Below are positions 40,842 to 50,648 of a stretch of DNA of 64,000 bases, one piece after another. Position 1 is the first letter of the stretch, and the number at the start of each line of letters is the position of its first letter. Source of the stretch: Streptomyces phaeofaciens (GTDB lineage: Bacteria > Actinomycetota > Actinomycetes > Streptomycetales > Streptomycetaceae); NCBI RefSeq assembly GCF_014648915.1, contig NZ_BMSA01000025.1:1-64000 (forward strand). Direction: 5' to 3'. Position numbers and translations under genes: made by a program. Below the pieces are notes generated by a model. It was not told the origin of the DNA and made no database searches. It saw only the letters and a list, made by a program, of their open reading frames with translations.

Positions 40842-43637
40842 TCACAGGTCCGCCATCAGGAGACTGCCCAGGTCCCCGGCGCTTCCGGCATCGAGCGACT
40901 GCTCGGCCCAGATGATCTTGCCCCGGTCGGTGTACCGGGTCCCCCAGCGGCGGGACATCCGCGCGACGAGAAACAGTCCACGGCCCCCCTCGTCGGTGAA
41001 GGCCGCGCGGCGCAGGTGCGGGGAGGTGCTGGTGCCGTCGCCGACCTCGCAGATCAGGCTGTCGCGGTCGCGGAGCAGTCGCAGACGGATGGGGGTCGCT
41101 CCGTACCGGATGGCGTTGGTGACCAGCTCGCTGAGGATCAGCTCGGTCGTGAAGGCCGCCTGGTCGAGCCCCCAGGCCTCCAGCCTGCGGGTGGCCTCGG
41201 CGCGGATCCGGGCGACGGCCGCGGGGTCGTCGGGCACCTCCCACTCCTCGACCTGATCCGGGTCGAGGAGCCGGGTGCGGGCGACGAGCAGAGCGACGTC
41301 GTCGCTCTGCCTGGTGCCCAGCATCGCGTCGAGCACCGCCCGGCAGGTGTCGTCCGGGGTGGCGCCGTCCGCATGCACGAGCGCCTCCCTCAGCATGCCG
41401 AGCCCGATGTCGATGTCACGGCCACGGGCCTCGACGAGGCCGTCGGTGTAGAGGACCAGGCGGCTGTCGGCGGCCAGCCGGAGTTCGGCCGTCTCGACCG
41501 GCAGACCTCCTCCCACGCCGAGTGGCGGGGCGACCGGGATGTCGGGGAAGGTCACCGAGCCGTCGGGCGAGACCAGTGCCGGACCCGGATGACCGGCCCG
41601 GCCGAGGACACACCGCCCGGAGACCGGATCATAGACCGCATACAGGCAGGTGGCACCGGTGACGGCCTCGGCCTCGCCCTCGGCCTCCGCGTCCTGGTCG
41701 ATCCGGGCGACCAGATCGTCCAGGTGCCCGAGCAGCTCGTCCGGCGGCAGATCGAGGGCGGCGAAGTTGTGCACCGCGGTCCTCAGGCGACCCATCGTCG
41801 CGGCGGCGTGCAGGCCGTGTCCGACGACGTCGCCGACGACCAGGGCCACCCGGGCGCCCGGCAGCGGGATGACGTCGTACCAGTCGCCGCCCACCCCCGC
41901 CTGGGCGGGCAGGTACCGGTGGCCGACCTCCAGGGCGGACAGCTCGGGGAACACGGCCGGCAGCAGGCTGCGCTGGAGGGTGACGGCCGTGGTGTGCTCG
42001 CGGGTGTAGCGGCGTGCGTTGTCGATGCACACGGCCGCCCGGGCGGCGAGTTCCTCGGCGGGGGACAGATCGTCGACCTCGAAGGCGTCCTGCTCCGAGC
42101 GCCAGAACTCCACGACCCCCAGCAACTGGCCTCGCGCCTTGAGCGGCACCGAGATCATGGAGTGGATACCGTAGTCGATGACCTTCTGGGCCCGCTCCGG
42201 GTTCTGGACCCGCCATCCGTCGGCCAGGGCGAGGCGCGCCACCAGGACCGGCCGGCCGGTGGCCATGCCGATGGCCACGGGGTTGGTGGGCGCGTAGTGC
42301 ATACGCCTCCCGACGGGGTAGAGGGGCACGTCGTCCCGGATGCCCTCGGCCGCGATCCGGTACATGTCCGTACTCGTCCCCGTCGGCTCACCACCGCGCA
42401 GCACCGGCTCCACCAGCTCGATGGTGGCGAAGTCGGCGAAGCGCGGGACCGCCACCTCGGTCAGCTCCTCGGCGGTGCGCTTCACGTCGAGGGTGGTACC
42501 GATCCGCGTGCTGGCCTCGTAGAGCAGTTGCAGGCGCCCGCCCGCCACGTCCGCCCGGCCCGCGAGGGCGCGCAGCTCCGTGGTGTCCCGCAGGGTGGCC
42601 ACGCTGCCGCCCTTCGCGCCCACCGGCCGCACGTTGACCGCGAGCAGGACGTCCCCGGCCAGGAAGACCTTGTCCGTGGCCGCCCGGCCCGATCCCAGCA
42701 GCCCGGCCAGGGCCGGGCTCAGCCCGAGTCCGGTGACGGCACTGCCCTCGGCCTCCGGCGGCAGCGCGAGCAGCCGGCGCGCCTCGTCGTTGACCAGCAG
42801 CAGCCGTCCGTCACCGTCCAGAATGATCACGCCTTCCCGGACCGCGTGCAGGACGGCGTCGTTGTGCTCGTACATGCGGGTCATCTCCACCGGCCCCAGG
42901 CCCCGGGTCTGGCGCCGCAGACGCCCGCTGACCAGTGCGGACCCACCCGCGGCCAGCAGCAGCGCGACACCGCCGGCGGCGAAGATCACCGGCAGCTGGT
43001 CCTCCACCACACCGGTCACCTTGTCCACCGTGACCCCCACGGTGACGAGGCCGACCGCGTCCCCCTTGTCGTCGAAGACGGCCACCGTCGAGTCGACCGC
43101 CTTGCCCAGACTGCTGTCGAAGGTGGTCTGGTGCGGCTCGCCCTCGAGGGCCTGGCCGTAGGACGTTGAGACGTGCTTCCCGATCTGGTCCGGGTCCGGG
43201 TGGGTCCACCGGAAGCCGTAGGGGCTCAGCGCGACGACGTAGTCGACGCCGGTCTTCTTGCGCACCGCCTCGGCATGCGGCTGGAGCTCCGCCGTCGGGT
43301 CATCGCTCTTCATCGCCTCCGCGGTGCCCGGGGCGTTCGCGAAGGACTCGGCCGCCACCAGTGACCGGTCGCCGGCCTCCTGGAGCGCGCGGCTGCTGTC
43401 CTGGAGCACGAGCACCACCACGGCCGTGGCGATGAGCAACAGGACGACCACCAGTTGCAGCAGGAAGACCTGACCGGCCACGCTGCGTGGCTTCAGCAGC
43501 GACCGCACGCGCCGGCCGAACGAACGCTCACGGGCTTCCGGGCCGGATTCCTGCGGCCCGGCCTTCGGCGGCCAGGCCTTCGGCGGCACGCGGTCACCCC
43601 GACGGACCACCGGGCCGTATCGCCCCATTTTGCCCAT
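40842..43637 (-). CDS. Membrane sensor with Cache-like, PAS, GAF, PP2C and HATPase domains
   Basis: This 931-residue protein joins a CitA/DcuS-type extracellular sensor to a Ser phosphatase and a kinase-like domain. Segments: TM1 (VFLLQLVVVLLLIATAVVVLVL, about 54-77), extracellular domain (about 80-220, with DYVVALSPYGFRWTHPDPDQIGKHV and VAVFDDKGDAVGLVTVGVTV, like CitA/DcuS PAS folds), TM2 (VIFAAGGVALLLAAGGSALV), PAS (about 270-370), GAF (about 390-555), PP2C (about 575-790, with GGDWYDVIPLPG, VVGDVVGHGLH, YTDGLVEARG, SDDVALLVA) and HATPase (LILSELVTNAIRYG, GGRGLFLVARMSRRWG). CitA/DcuS-type domains bind citrate or dicarboxylates; the ligand here is unknown. GTG or ATG start at 43637. It would link an outside signal to an anti-sigma switch. 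Confidence 0.9.
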   Translation of the reverse strand: MGKMGRYGPVVRRGDRVPPKAWPPKAGPQESGPEARERSFGRRVRSLLKPRSVAGQVFLLQLVVVLLLIATAVVVLVLQDSSRALQEAGDRSLVAAESFANAPGTAEAMKSDDPTAELQPHAEAVRKKTGVDYVVALSPYGFRWTHPDPDQIGKHVSTSYGQALEGEPHQTTFDSSLGKAVDSTVAVFDDKGDAVGLVTVGVTVDKVTGVVEDQLPVIFAAGGVALLLAAGGSALVSGRLRRQTRGLGPVEMTRMYEHNDAVLHAVREGVIILDGDGRLLLVNDEARRLLALPPEAEGSAVTGLGLSPALAGLLGSGRAATDKVFLAGDVLLAVNVRPVGAKGGSVATLRDTTELRALAGRADVAGGRLQLLYEASTRIGTTLDVKRTAEELTEVAVPRFADFATIELVEPVLRGGEPTGTSTDMYRIAAEGIRDDVPLYPVGRRMHYAPTNPVAIGMATGRPVLVARLALADGWRVQNPERAQKVIDYGIHSMISVPLKARGQLLGVVEFWRSEQDAFEVDDLSPAEELAARAAVCIDNARRYTREHTTAVTLQRSLLPAVFPELSALEVGHRYLPAQAGVGGDWYDVIPLPGARVALVVGDVVGHGLHAAATMGRLRTAVHNFAALDLPPDELLGHLDDLVARIDQDAEAEGEAEAVTGATCLYAVYDPVSGRCVLGRAGHPGPALVSPDGSVTFPDIPVAPPLGVGGGLPVETAELRLAADSRLVLYTDGLVEARGRDIDIGLGMLREALVHADGATPDDTCRAVLDAMLGTRQSDDVALLVARTRLLDPDQVEEWEVPDDPAAVARIRAEATRRLEAWGLDQAAFTTELILSELVTNAIRYGATPIRLRLLRDRDSLICEVGDGTSTSPHLRRAAFTDEGGRGLFLVARMSRRWGTRYTDRGKIIWAEQSLDAGSAGDLGSLLMADL

Positions 43638-43673
43638 TTTCTCAGTATCAGTGACCGGCCCGTCGGGCGCGGC

Positions 43674-43952
43674 TCAGGACGGGCCGCCCGAGCTGTTCCC
43701 GTCGGACCCGGTGGCCCGGCCCGGCGCCCCGGCAGAAGGGGTGCCGTCCCGCGTGGACCCCTCGCGACACGGCGGCTCCGCGGGTGTCTCCGCCCGGCAG
43801 CCCCCGGGCCGGCCTGCCCGGGCCGCCTGTACCCAGTTCCGCAACATCTCCGGGTGGACTCCCAGATCAGCCGCGACCGACCTGACCGTCGCTCCCGGGC
43901 GGGACCGGTACAGCGCGACCGCGTCCGCCTTGAACTCCGTCGAGTAGTGCAT
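43674..43952 (-). pseudogene. IS3-family OrfA transposase remnant
   Basis: ATG 43952 opens MHYSTEFKADAVALYRS and GATVRSVAADLGVHPEMLRNWV, the HTH_Tnp_1 helix-turn-helix of IS3-type OrfA proteins. After residue about 45 the sequence loses family similarity and becomes Pro/Gly/Ser-rich. No OrfB with a DDE domain follows. It is probably a truncated remnant. Confidence 0.7.
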
Positions 43953-44010
43953 CAGCCACGTGCCGGAGCAGTAGGCCGAGTCACGCCCCCACGGGCACGC
44001 GCCGCCGTCC

Positions 44011-45213
44011 TCACCGCAGGGCGCTCTTCTGCTGCCAGGCGGTCCACGACAGGTTCCACGCGCCGAAGCCGTTCCCCGGGTCGACCACGCCCTTGGTGTC
44101 CTTGCCCGTGATCTCGAACGGGTCGCCCGGCCGTACCTGCCCGTAGAGCCAGTCCGCGTTCGCGTCGCTCATGCCTATGCAGCCCGAGCTGTGGTTGGCG
44201 TTGCCGAAGTAGGGGGCGTTCCACGGGGCGGCGTGCGCGTACATGCCCGACCAGGTCAGCCGCATCGAGTAGTCGACCATCTTGTCGTAGGCGTCGCCGA
44301 GGCCGACCGTCTCGGAGTTCATGTTGATGGTGCCCTCCTTGGCCATGAGCACGGCCGTTCCGCGCCAGGAGCGCTTGTCTCCGCCGGGTGTGCCGCCGGA
44401 GACCGGGATGCTCCGGACGGTCCTGCCGTCGCGTACCAGCGTGAGCCGGTGGGCGTCGAGGTCGACCTCGACGATCTGCCGGGCGCCGACGGTGAAGGTC
44501 GTCGTGTAGTCGCGTACGAACCAGCCGCCGTCGGGGCCCGAGTCGGTGCCGTTCAGTTCGGCGTCGAGGGTCACCTTCGTCCCGGGCTTCCAGTACGACT
44601 TCGGACGCCAGTCGACGCGGTCGCGGCCCGACCAGTCGCGTATCCAGCCCCATGAGCCCTCGGTGCCGTCCGAGGTGGTGACCTTGAGCTGCTTCTCGAC
44701 GTCGGCGCGGTTCTCGACCGGGTGGTCGAAGACCAGGGAGATCGGCTGGGCCACGCCGACGGTGTTGCCGGTGCCCGGACGCCAGTCGACCTTGTTGACC
44801 CGGTCCGCCTCGACCGTGGCGAAGGAGGCCTTCGTGGTGGCGGCCTTGCCGCCCTCGGTCCGGGTCACGGCGGCGACCGTGTAGGCGGTGCCGGGCGCGG
44901 CCTTGCGGTCCGAGACCCATTTTCCGCCGTCGGCCGCGACCTTGCCGGGCAGCCGGTGGCCGTCGGCGTCGGTGACGGTCACCGAGGTGAGACGGCCGTG
45001 GGAGGCGGTGACCGTCACGGGCCGGCCCGGCGCGGCCTGCCGCCCCTCGGGCGTGACGGTGACCGTGACGGGCCGGTCGTCGGACCTCCCGGTCCGCGAC
45101 CCGTCCGAGGCGGTCGGTGACGAACTCGACGAGCAGGCGGCGAGCGGCGCCAGGAGGGCCGCCACGACGGCGGCCCGTATCGGGGCATGGGTGAACACAC
45201 GTGTGCGATGCAT
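44011..45213 (-). CDS. L,D-transpeptidase lipoprotein with Ig-like domains
   Basis: This 400-residue lipoprotein has lipobox APLAAC (Cys27), then a Ser/Thr/Asp-rich spacer and two Ig-like domains (about 45-135 and 140-245; VGVAQPISLVFDHPV belongs to the second, as in LdtMt2-type proteins), then a YkuD catalytic domain. The active-site motif is HSSGCIGMSDANADWLY (nucleophile Cys near 356). It makes 3-3 peptidoglycan cross-links or attaches proteins to the wall, outside the membrane. ATG 45213 starts the signal peptide. It is divergent from the FemX-like gene. The catalytic domain is followed by a C-terminal extension with FGAWNLSWTAWQQ. Confidence 0.92.
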   Translation of the reverse strand: MHRTRVFTHAPIRAAVVAALLAPLAACSSSSSPTASDGSRTGRSDDRPVTVTVTPEGRQAAPGRPVTVTASHGRLTSVTVTDADGHRLPGKVAADGGKWVSDRKAAPGTAYTVAAVTRTEGGKAATTKASFATVEADRVNKVDWRPGTGNTVGVAQPISLVFDHPVENRADVEKQLKVTTSDGTEGSWGWIRDWSGRDRVDWRPKSYWKPGTKVTLDAELNGTDSGPDGGWFVRDYTTTFTVGARQIVEVDLDAHRLTLVRDGRTVRSIPVSGGTPGGDKRSWRGTAVLMAKEGTINMNSETVGLGDAYDKMVDYSMRLTWSGMYAHAAPWNAPYFGNANHSSGCIGMSDANADWLYGQVRPGDPFEITGKDTKGVVDPGNGFGAWNLSWTAWQQKSALR

Positions 45214-45427
45214 GGGGACCTCCGGAACGGACGACTCCGCGATGACGAGCGGACCATCGTGACTCTAGAGCCGGAAAAGGCCAGGTCAGCCGCTACGGAG
45301 CAATGTGACGGCGGTTGGTGAGGAACGGTCATGGTCCGGTCATATTCGCCGCGCGGAGCGGTCACGGTCCGCTGTGAGCATTCTCGGCGTCCCCGTGGCC
45401 AGCCGGGGAGAAGGTGAGGCTCAGACC

Positions 45428-46624
45428 GTGTCAGCTCTGCTCGTACCGCCCGGCCGCGTCCCCCGGTCGGGGAAGGAACCCGTGTTCCTCGGGCCCGTCA
45501 CACCCGAGGCCTACCACGCCTTCCTGGCGTCACCCGCCGGCCGGGCCCTCGGCCCCGGCTTCCTGCAGTGCCCCTCCTGGGCCGACGTCAAGGACGGGTG
45601 GCGGGCCCAGCTGCTCGGCTGGGGAACGGATCCGGGATCGAAGGCGTTGAGCGGCGTGGCGCTGGTGCTGCTGCGTCAGTTCCCCGGCACCCGGAAGTAC
45701 TTCGCCTACCTCCCCGAGGGACCCGTCGCCGACTGGGCGGATCCCGACGTCGACGCCTGGCTCACGCCGCTGCTCGACCATCTGCGCGGCGCGGGCGCGT
45801 TCGCCGTACGCATGGGCCCCTCGCCCGCGTACCGGCGCTGGGACGCCTCCGCGCTGAAGCAGGTCACCGGACCGGGCCGCCGGCTGGGCGACGTGCTCGC
45901 GAGCGAGGTCGATCCGCTGGGCACCGCCGTCGCCGAGCGGCTGCGCGCGCGGGGGTGGCGCCGTTGCGGTGGTGACGGGTCCACGGACGACGGGGACGCC
46001 CAGCCCCGCCACGTCTTCCGGATACCGCTGTCCGGACGCACCACCGAGGACCTGTGGTCCGGACTCAACCAGGAGTGGCGGCGCAACATCCGGCGCGCCC
46101 GGAAGGAGGGAGTCGAGGTGGTCGTGGGCAGCGCCGCCGAACTCCCCGAGTTCTACCGGCTGCTGGGCATCACCGAGCGGCGCGACGGTTTCCGGCTCGG
46201 CCGCTCCCTCGCCTACTACGAGCGTCAGTACGCGGCGCTCAACGCCGAGGAGCCGGGCCGGATGAAGCTGTATCTCGCCCGGCACCGCGGTGAGATCCTC
46301 GCGGCCCACACGATGATCACGGTGGGTGGCCGGGTCTGGTACCAGACCGGCGCCTCGGCCGACCACCGCCGCGAGGTGCGGCCCTCCAACGCCCTTCAGT
46401 GGCGCATGCTGTCGGACGCGCACGCGATCGGCGCTGACGTCTATGACATGCGCGGGGTACCCTCCACTGTCGACCCGGCCGAACGTGCGTACGGACTGCT
46501 GCGGTGGAAGCTCGGCACCGGTGGACAGGTCGTCGAGACGTTGGGGGAATGGGAGAGACCGTTGGGCGGCACCGCCAACCAGACGCTTTACCGCGCCTTC
46601 CAGGCGTACCTGAACCGCCGGTGA
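45428..46624 (+). CDS. FemABX-family peptidyltransferase
   Basis: This 398-residue protein matches FemX/FemA-type aminoacyl transferases that build the interpeptide bridge using aminoacyl-tRNA: FLQCPSWADVKDGWRAQLLGW, VLLRQFPGTRKYFAYLPEGPVADW, LWSGLNQEWRRNIRRARKEGV, YYERQYAAL, and AAHTMITVGGRVWYQTGASADHRREVRPSNALQWRML, VYDMRGVP. In Streptomyces the bridge residue is glycine. GTG 45428 is chosen because AGGTGAGG lies 9 bp upstream and the conserved sequence begins about 15 residues later; GTG 45305 is an alternative. Its stop overlaps the MurJ start (GTGA). It heads a five-gene envelope operon. Confidence 0.88.
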   Translation: MSALLVPPGRVPRSGKEPVFLGPVTPEAYHAFLASPAGRALGPGFLQCPSWADVKDGWRAQLLGWGTDPGSKALSGVALVLLRQFPGTRKYFAYLPEGPVADWADPDVDAWLTPLLDHLRGAGAFAVRMGPSPAYRRWDASALKQVTGPGRRLGDVLASEVDPLGTAVAERLRARGWRRCGGDGSTDDGDAQPRHVFRIPLSGRTTEDLWSGLNQEWRRNIRRARKEGVEVVVGSAAELPEFYRLLGITERRDGFRLGRSLAYYERQYAALNAEEPGRMKLYLARHRGEILAAHTMITVGGRVWYQTGASADHRREVRPSNALQWRMLSDAHAIGADVYDMRGVPSTVDPAERAYGLLRWKLGTGGQVVETLGEWERPLGGTANQTLYRAFQAYLNRR

Positions 46625-48348
46625 GCGCCACGACTCCGCCCGGTGCGGACACCACCGCCTCCCGGCCGGACGACGAAGGGCCCGTCGACGGCGGCACCGG
46701 TGCGAAGAGCCGACAGTCCGGCGACGGCGACGCCGGCACGAAGAACGAACGGTCCGGTACGAAGGCGACGTCCACGGCGCGCAGCAGTGCCGTCATGGCC
46801 GCCGGCTCGATCGTCTCCCGGGGCACCGGATTCGTCCGCTCCGCCGTGGTCGCGGCGGCGATCGGCACCATCGGGCCGGTCGCCGACGGCTACGCGGTCG
46901 GCAACTCGCTGCCCACCATCGTCTACATGCTCCTCCTCGGCGGCGCGCTCAACGCCGTCTTCGTCCCCGAGCTCGTCAAGGCGGCCAAGGAGCACGAGGA
47001 CGGCGGCGTCGCGTACACCGACCGGCTCGTCACGGTCTGCGTGGTCGCCCTGCTGGCGATCACCGCGACCGCGGTGTGGGCGGCTCCCGCGATCGTCGAC
47101 GCGTACACCGACTACAGCGGCGGACAGGCCGCCATGACGACCGCGTTCGCCCGCTACTGCCTGCCGCAGATCTTCTTCCTCGGGCTGTTCACCCTGCTCG
47201 GGCAGGTCCTCAACGCGCGGGGCCGGTTCGGCGCGATGATGTGGACGCCGGTTCTCAACAACCTCGTCGTCATCACGGTGTTCGGCCTGTATCTGGCCTT
47301 CGCCACGGGCGGCGGGGACACGCTCTCCACGACCGAGACGGCCCTGCTCGGCTGGGGCACGACCGCCGGGATCGCCGTGCAGAGTCTCGCCCTCCTCCCC
47401 GCGCTGCGCGCCGCCCGGTTCCGCTGGCGGCCCCGCTTCGACTGGCGCGGCAGCGGACTGACCCGCCCGTTGCGGTCGGCCTTCTGGCTGGTGCTTCTGG
47501 TGCTGGCCAACCAGGCCGCCTACTGGGTCACCACGCGGCTGGCCACGACCGCGGGCCTCGAAGGCGGCCCGGGATACAGCGCGTACAACAACGCCTATGT
47601 CCTGTGGGTCGTACCGCACGGCATCATCACGGTGTCCCTGGTGACCGCGCTGATGCCCCGGATGAGCGCGGCCGCGGCGGACGAGGACACCGCCGCCCTG
47701 CGGCGCGACGTCTCCCAGGCCCTGCGTACCTCCGCGTCCGCCGTCGTACCCGCCGCGTGCATGCTGTTCGCCCTCGCCCAGCCGGTGATGGCCCTCGTCT
47801 TCGGGTACGGCAGGACCGGCGCCGGCGACACCGCGGCCATGGCCGGGATCCTGATGGCCTTCGCGCCGGGACTCGTCGCCATGTCGGGCCAGTACGTGCT
47901 GTCGCGCACCTTCTACTCGCTCTCCGACACCCGCACGCCGTTCCTGCTCAACCTGGTGATCGTCGTCCTCAACGCGGGACTGTCGGTGGTGGCCGCCCAA
48001 CTGCTGCCCGCTCGCTGGGCCGTGACCGGTATGGCGGCGGCGTACTCAGTGGCGTTGTGCGTGGGCTGGGCGGTGACGGCCCGGGTGCTGAGCCGCCGGC
48101 TCGCCGTCGCGCGTCCGCTGCGCTCGACCGCCGCGGCCGCTCACGCGCGGCTCCTCGTCGCCGCCGTTCCCGCGACCGTGCTGGGCCACCTGGCCGCGCT
48201 GGGCGCCGCACGGGCGGGAGCCCTCGCCGCCGCAACCGCCGGGGCCGTCCTCGTCGTGCTCACCTTTGCCGCACTCGCCCGTCCGCTGCGGCTCACCGAG
48301 CTCGACGCCCTGTTCTCCGGCCTGCGCCGGAGACTGACCCGGTCCTGA
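46621..48348 (+). CDS. murJ: MurJ-family lipid II flippase
   Basis: This 575-residue protein has a hydrophilic, Asp/Gly/Ser-rich N-terminus (about 1-60) and then about 14 membrane segments of the MVF family: SSAVMAAGSIVSRGTGFVRSAVVAAAIG, NSLPTIVYMLLLGGALNAVFVPELVKA, LLGQVLNARGRFGAMMWTPVLNN, YSLSDTRTPFLLN. The family flips undecaprenyl-linked lipid II. Coupled to FemX by a 4-bp overlap. Streptomyces also have a MurJ near the origin, so this is likely an additional copy dedicated to this operon. GTG 46621. The symbol refers to the family. Confidence 0.88.
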   Translation: MSATTPPGADTTASRPDDEGPVDGGTGAKSRQSGDGDAGTKNERSGTKATSTARSSAVMAAGSIVSRGTGFVRSAVVAAAIGTIGPVADGYAVGNSLPTIVYMLLLGGALNAVFVPELVKAAKEHEDGGVAYTDRLVTVCVVALLAITATAVWAAPAIVDAYTDYSGGQAAMTTAFARYCLPQIFFLGLFTLLGQVLNARGRFGAMMWTPVLNNLVVITVFGLYLAFATGGGDTLSTTETALLGWGTTAGIAVQSLALLPALRAARFRWRPRFDWRGSGLTRPLRSAFWLVLLVLANQAAYWVTTRLATTAGLEGGPGYSAYNNAYVLWVVPHGIITVSLVTALMPRMSAAAADEDTAALRRDVSQALRTSASAVVPAACMLFALAQPVMALVFGYGRTGAGDTAAMAGILMAFAPGLVAMSGQYVLSRTFYSLSDTRTPFLLNLVIVVLNAGLSVVAAQLLPARWAVTGMAAAYSVALCVGWAVTARVLSRRLAVARPLRSTAAAAHARLLVAAVPATVLGHLAALGAARAGALAAATAGAVLVVLTFAALARPLRLTELDALFSGLRRRLTRS

Positions 48349-48372
48349 CCCACCACCGAGGGAGAACTGCTC

Positions 48373-49056
48373 ATGCCCCGCGTGCTCCTCGTCGAGGACG
48401 ACCCTTCCGTACGCGAAGGTGTCGAACTCGGTCTGCGCCGCCGTGGACACGAGGTACGGGTGGCCGCGACCGGCGAGGCCGGTCTCGCCGCGCTGACCGA
48501 GTTCCGGCCCGATCTGATGCTGCTGGACCTGATGCTCCCCGGCATGAACGGCGTGCAGGTCTGCCGGCGGGTCCGCGAACAGAGCCAGCTGCCGATCATC
48601 ATGCTCACCGCCCGGGGCGACGACTTCGACGTGGTCATCGGTCTGGAGGCCGGTGCCGACGACTACATCGTCAAACCCGCCCGCACCGAGGTGATCGAGG
48701 CCCGGATCTCCGCCGTACTGCGCCGCATCGTCAACACCGCCCAGGGCCGGACGGCCATCGAGGTCTACGGTGACCTGGCCATCGACCGGGCCGGACTGAC
48801 GGTCACCAAGTCCGGCCGGCACCTCGCGCTCGCCCCCTCCGAGCTCAAGCTGCTGCTGCACCTGTCCGCCGCCCCCGAGCAGGTGTTCAGCAGACAGCAA
48901 CTGCTGGAGCACGTGTGGGAACACAGCTTCCACGCCGACGCGCGACTGGTCGACGCCTGCGTCGCACGACTGCGCGGCAAGATCGAGAACGAGGCGGGCA
49001 GCCCCCGCTACATCCAGACCCTGCGGGGCTTCGGCTACCGCTTCGGACCGCTGTGA
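48373..49056 (+). CDS. OmpR-type response regulator
   Basis: This 227-residue regulator has a receiver domain with DD at 9-10 (LLVEDDPSVREG), the phospho-acceptor Asp in LLLDLMLPGMNG, Thr in MLTARGDD and Lys in IVKPA. It is followed by a winged helix (LTVTKSGRHLALAPSELKLLLHLSAAPEQVFSRQQLLEHVW, RLVDACVARLRGKIE). It overlaps the kinase start by GTGA. The preceding MurJ gene ends 24 bp upstream, so it is likely in the same transcript. It resembles AfsQ1/CseB-type regulators. ATG 48373 follows GAGGGAGAACTGCTC. Confidence 0.92.
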   Translation: MPRVLLVEDDPSVREGVELGLRRRGHEVRVAATGEAGLAALTEFRPDLMLLDLMLPGMNGVQVCRRVREQSQLPIIMLTARGDDFDVVIGLEAGADDYIVKPARTEVIEARISAVLRRIVNTAQGRTAIEVYGDLAIDRAGLTVTKSGRHLALAPSELKLLLHLSAAPEQVFSRQQLLEHVWEHSFHADARLVDACVARLRGKIENEAGSPRYIQTLRGFGYRFGPL

Positions 49057-50648
49057 CCTCCGGCACCGGCCGCGCGCGGCGGACGCTCGGCACACGCGTG
49101 GGCCGGCGCCGCGCGGTCGACGACGGCACGGCACCGAAGGACGCTCCCGCGGGGCGGGCACCGCGGCGCACGGCCGACGACGTTCCCTCGGGGCGGGCGC
49201 GGGCCAGGGCGTTCGGGCTGCGCACCCGGCTGGTGTTCGCCTTCCTGCTGGTCGCCGCCGTCAGCGCGGGCACCACCTCCGCGCTGACCTACCGCGAGGC
49301 CCGCAACGCGCTCCTGAAGACCGCCCAGGACACCGCGGTCTCCTCCTTCCGCGACCAGGTCCAGCAGACCGGCTGGGCCCTGCCCGTGCGGGAGGAGGGC
49401 CTGGAAGAGGTCTTGCGCGACATGGCCCGCAAGGGCAAGCCGCACCCCTGGGTGGTGTTCGCGGAGTACGGCTCGGTCCGTGCCTCCTCCGGCGAGAACC
49501 CCGTCTCCACCGTCATCACCCCCGAACTGCGCCGCGCCGCCCGCGCCCATCCCAACGGCAGCTTCGAGCGGGTCGTCAAGGACGGCGTGCCGTACCTGAC
49601 CATCGCCATGCCCACCGTCTTCAAGGCCGGCCCCGAGAGCGTGCTGCCCAGCGGGCTCGTCGTCTACGCCGTCATGCGGATGACCGACGAACAGATCAAC
49701 GTCGAAGCGCTCCTCGCGGCCGCCCGCGACGGTGCCCTGCCCGGTCTCGTCATCGCGCTGATCCCCGGCCTGATCGCCGCCCGCAGCGTGCTGCGCCCCG
49801 TGCGGGAACTGCGCAAGGCCGCCCAGAGCATGGGCAGCGGCAGACTCGACACCCGGATCACGGCACGCGGCAGCGACGAACTGGCCGACCTGGCCCGCAC
49901 CTTCAACGAGTCCGCGGCCAAACTGGAGACCTCCGTACGCGAGTTGCGCGAGGCCGAGGCCCGGGCCCGCCGCTTCGCCTCCGACGTCTCCCACGAACTG
50001 CGCACCCCCCTCGCCGGAATGCTCGCCGTCACCGAGGTTCTCGACGAGGACGCCGAGCGGCTGGACCCCGACACCGCCCGGGCGGTCCGCCTGGTCAGCG
50101 CCGAGACCGGAAAGCTGGCCGTGCTCGTCGAGGACCTGATGGAGATCTCCCGGTTCGACGCCCGCGCGGCCGAACTCAACACCGACGAGGTCGACGTGGC
50201 GCAGACCATCGGCAAGACCCTCCAGAACCGGCACTGGACCGACGACCGCGTCCGCACCGACCTGCCCCCCGGTATCCGCGCCCGCCTCGACCCGCGCCGC
50301 TTCGACGTCGTCGTCGCCAACCTCGTAGGCAACGCCCTGCGCCACGGCGGCGCCCCCGTCACCGTGCGCCTGCGCGGCGAGGCGCGTTCCTCCGGCCCGT
50401 CCGTGCTGGTCACCGAGGTCGCCGACAGTGGGCCCGGTATCCGGCCCGAGGTGCTTCCGCACATCTTCGACCGCTTCTACAAGGCCGACGCGGCGCGCAC
50501 CCGGTCGGCGGGCAGCGGCCTGGGGCTCGCGATCACCCTGGAGAACGTACGGCTGCACGGCGGAACCGTCCGCGCCGGGAACCACCCCGCAGGCGGCGCC
50601 GTCTTCACCGTGGAAATACCGCTCCACCTGGAGGAGGCCGACGGATGA
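49053..50648 (+). CDS. Sensor histidine kinase
   Basis: This 531-residue membrane kinase begins at GTG 49053 in the response regulator's stop codon. It has an N-terminal basic region, TM1 (LVFAFLLVAAVSAGTTSAL, about 54-74), a roughly 150-residue extracellular domain, TM2 (GALPGLVIALIPGLIAARSVL), a HAMP linker, HisKA with the phospho-His in ASDVSHELRTPLAGM and HATPase_c (VVVANLVGNALRHGG, DSGPGIRPEVLPHIFDRFYKAD, GSGLGLAI). It phosphorylates the adjacent regulator. Coupled 3' to a lipoprotein gene by ATGA. The arrangement resembles AfsQ1-AfsQ2-lipoprotein and CseB-CseC sets. Confidence 0.92.
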   Translation: MTSGTGRARRTLGTRVGRRRAVDDGTAPKDAPAGRAPRRTADDVPSGRARARAFGLRTRLVFAFLLVAAVSAGTTSALTYREARNALLKTAQDTAVSSFRDQVQQTGWALPVREEGLEEVLRDMARKGKPHPWVVFAEYGSVRASSGENPVSTVITPELRRAARAHPNGSFERVVKDGVPYLTIAMPTVFKAGPESVLPSGLVVYAVMRMTDEQINVEALLAAARDGALPGLVIALIPGLIAARSVLRPVRELRKAAQSMGSGRLDTRITARGSDELADLARTFNESAAKLETSVRELREAEARARRFASDVSHELRTPLAGMLAVTEVLDEDAERLDPDTARAVRLVSAETGKLAVLVEDLMEISRFDARAAELNTDEVDVAQTIGKTLQNRHWTDDRVRTDLPPGIRARLDPRRFDVVVANLVGNALRHGGAPVTVRLRGEARSSGPSVLVTEVADSGPGIRPEVLPHIFDRFYKADAARTRSAGSGLGLAITLENVRLHGGTVRAGNHPAGGAVFTVEIPLHLEEADG

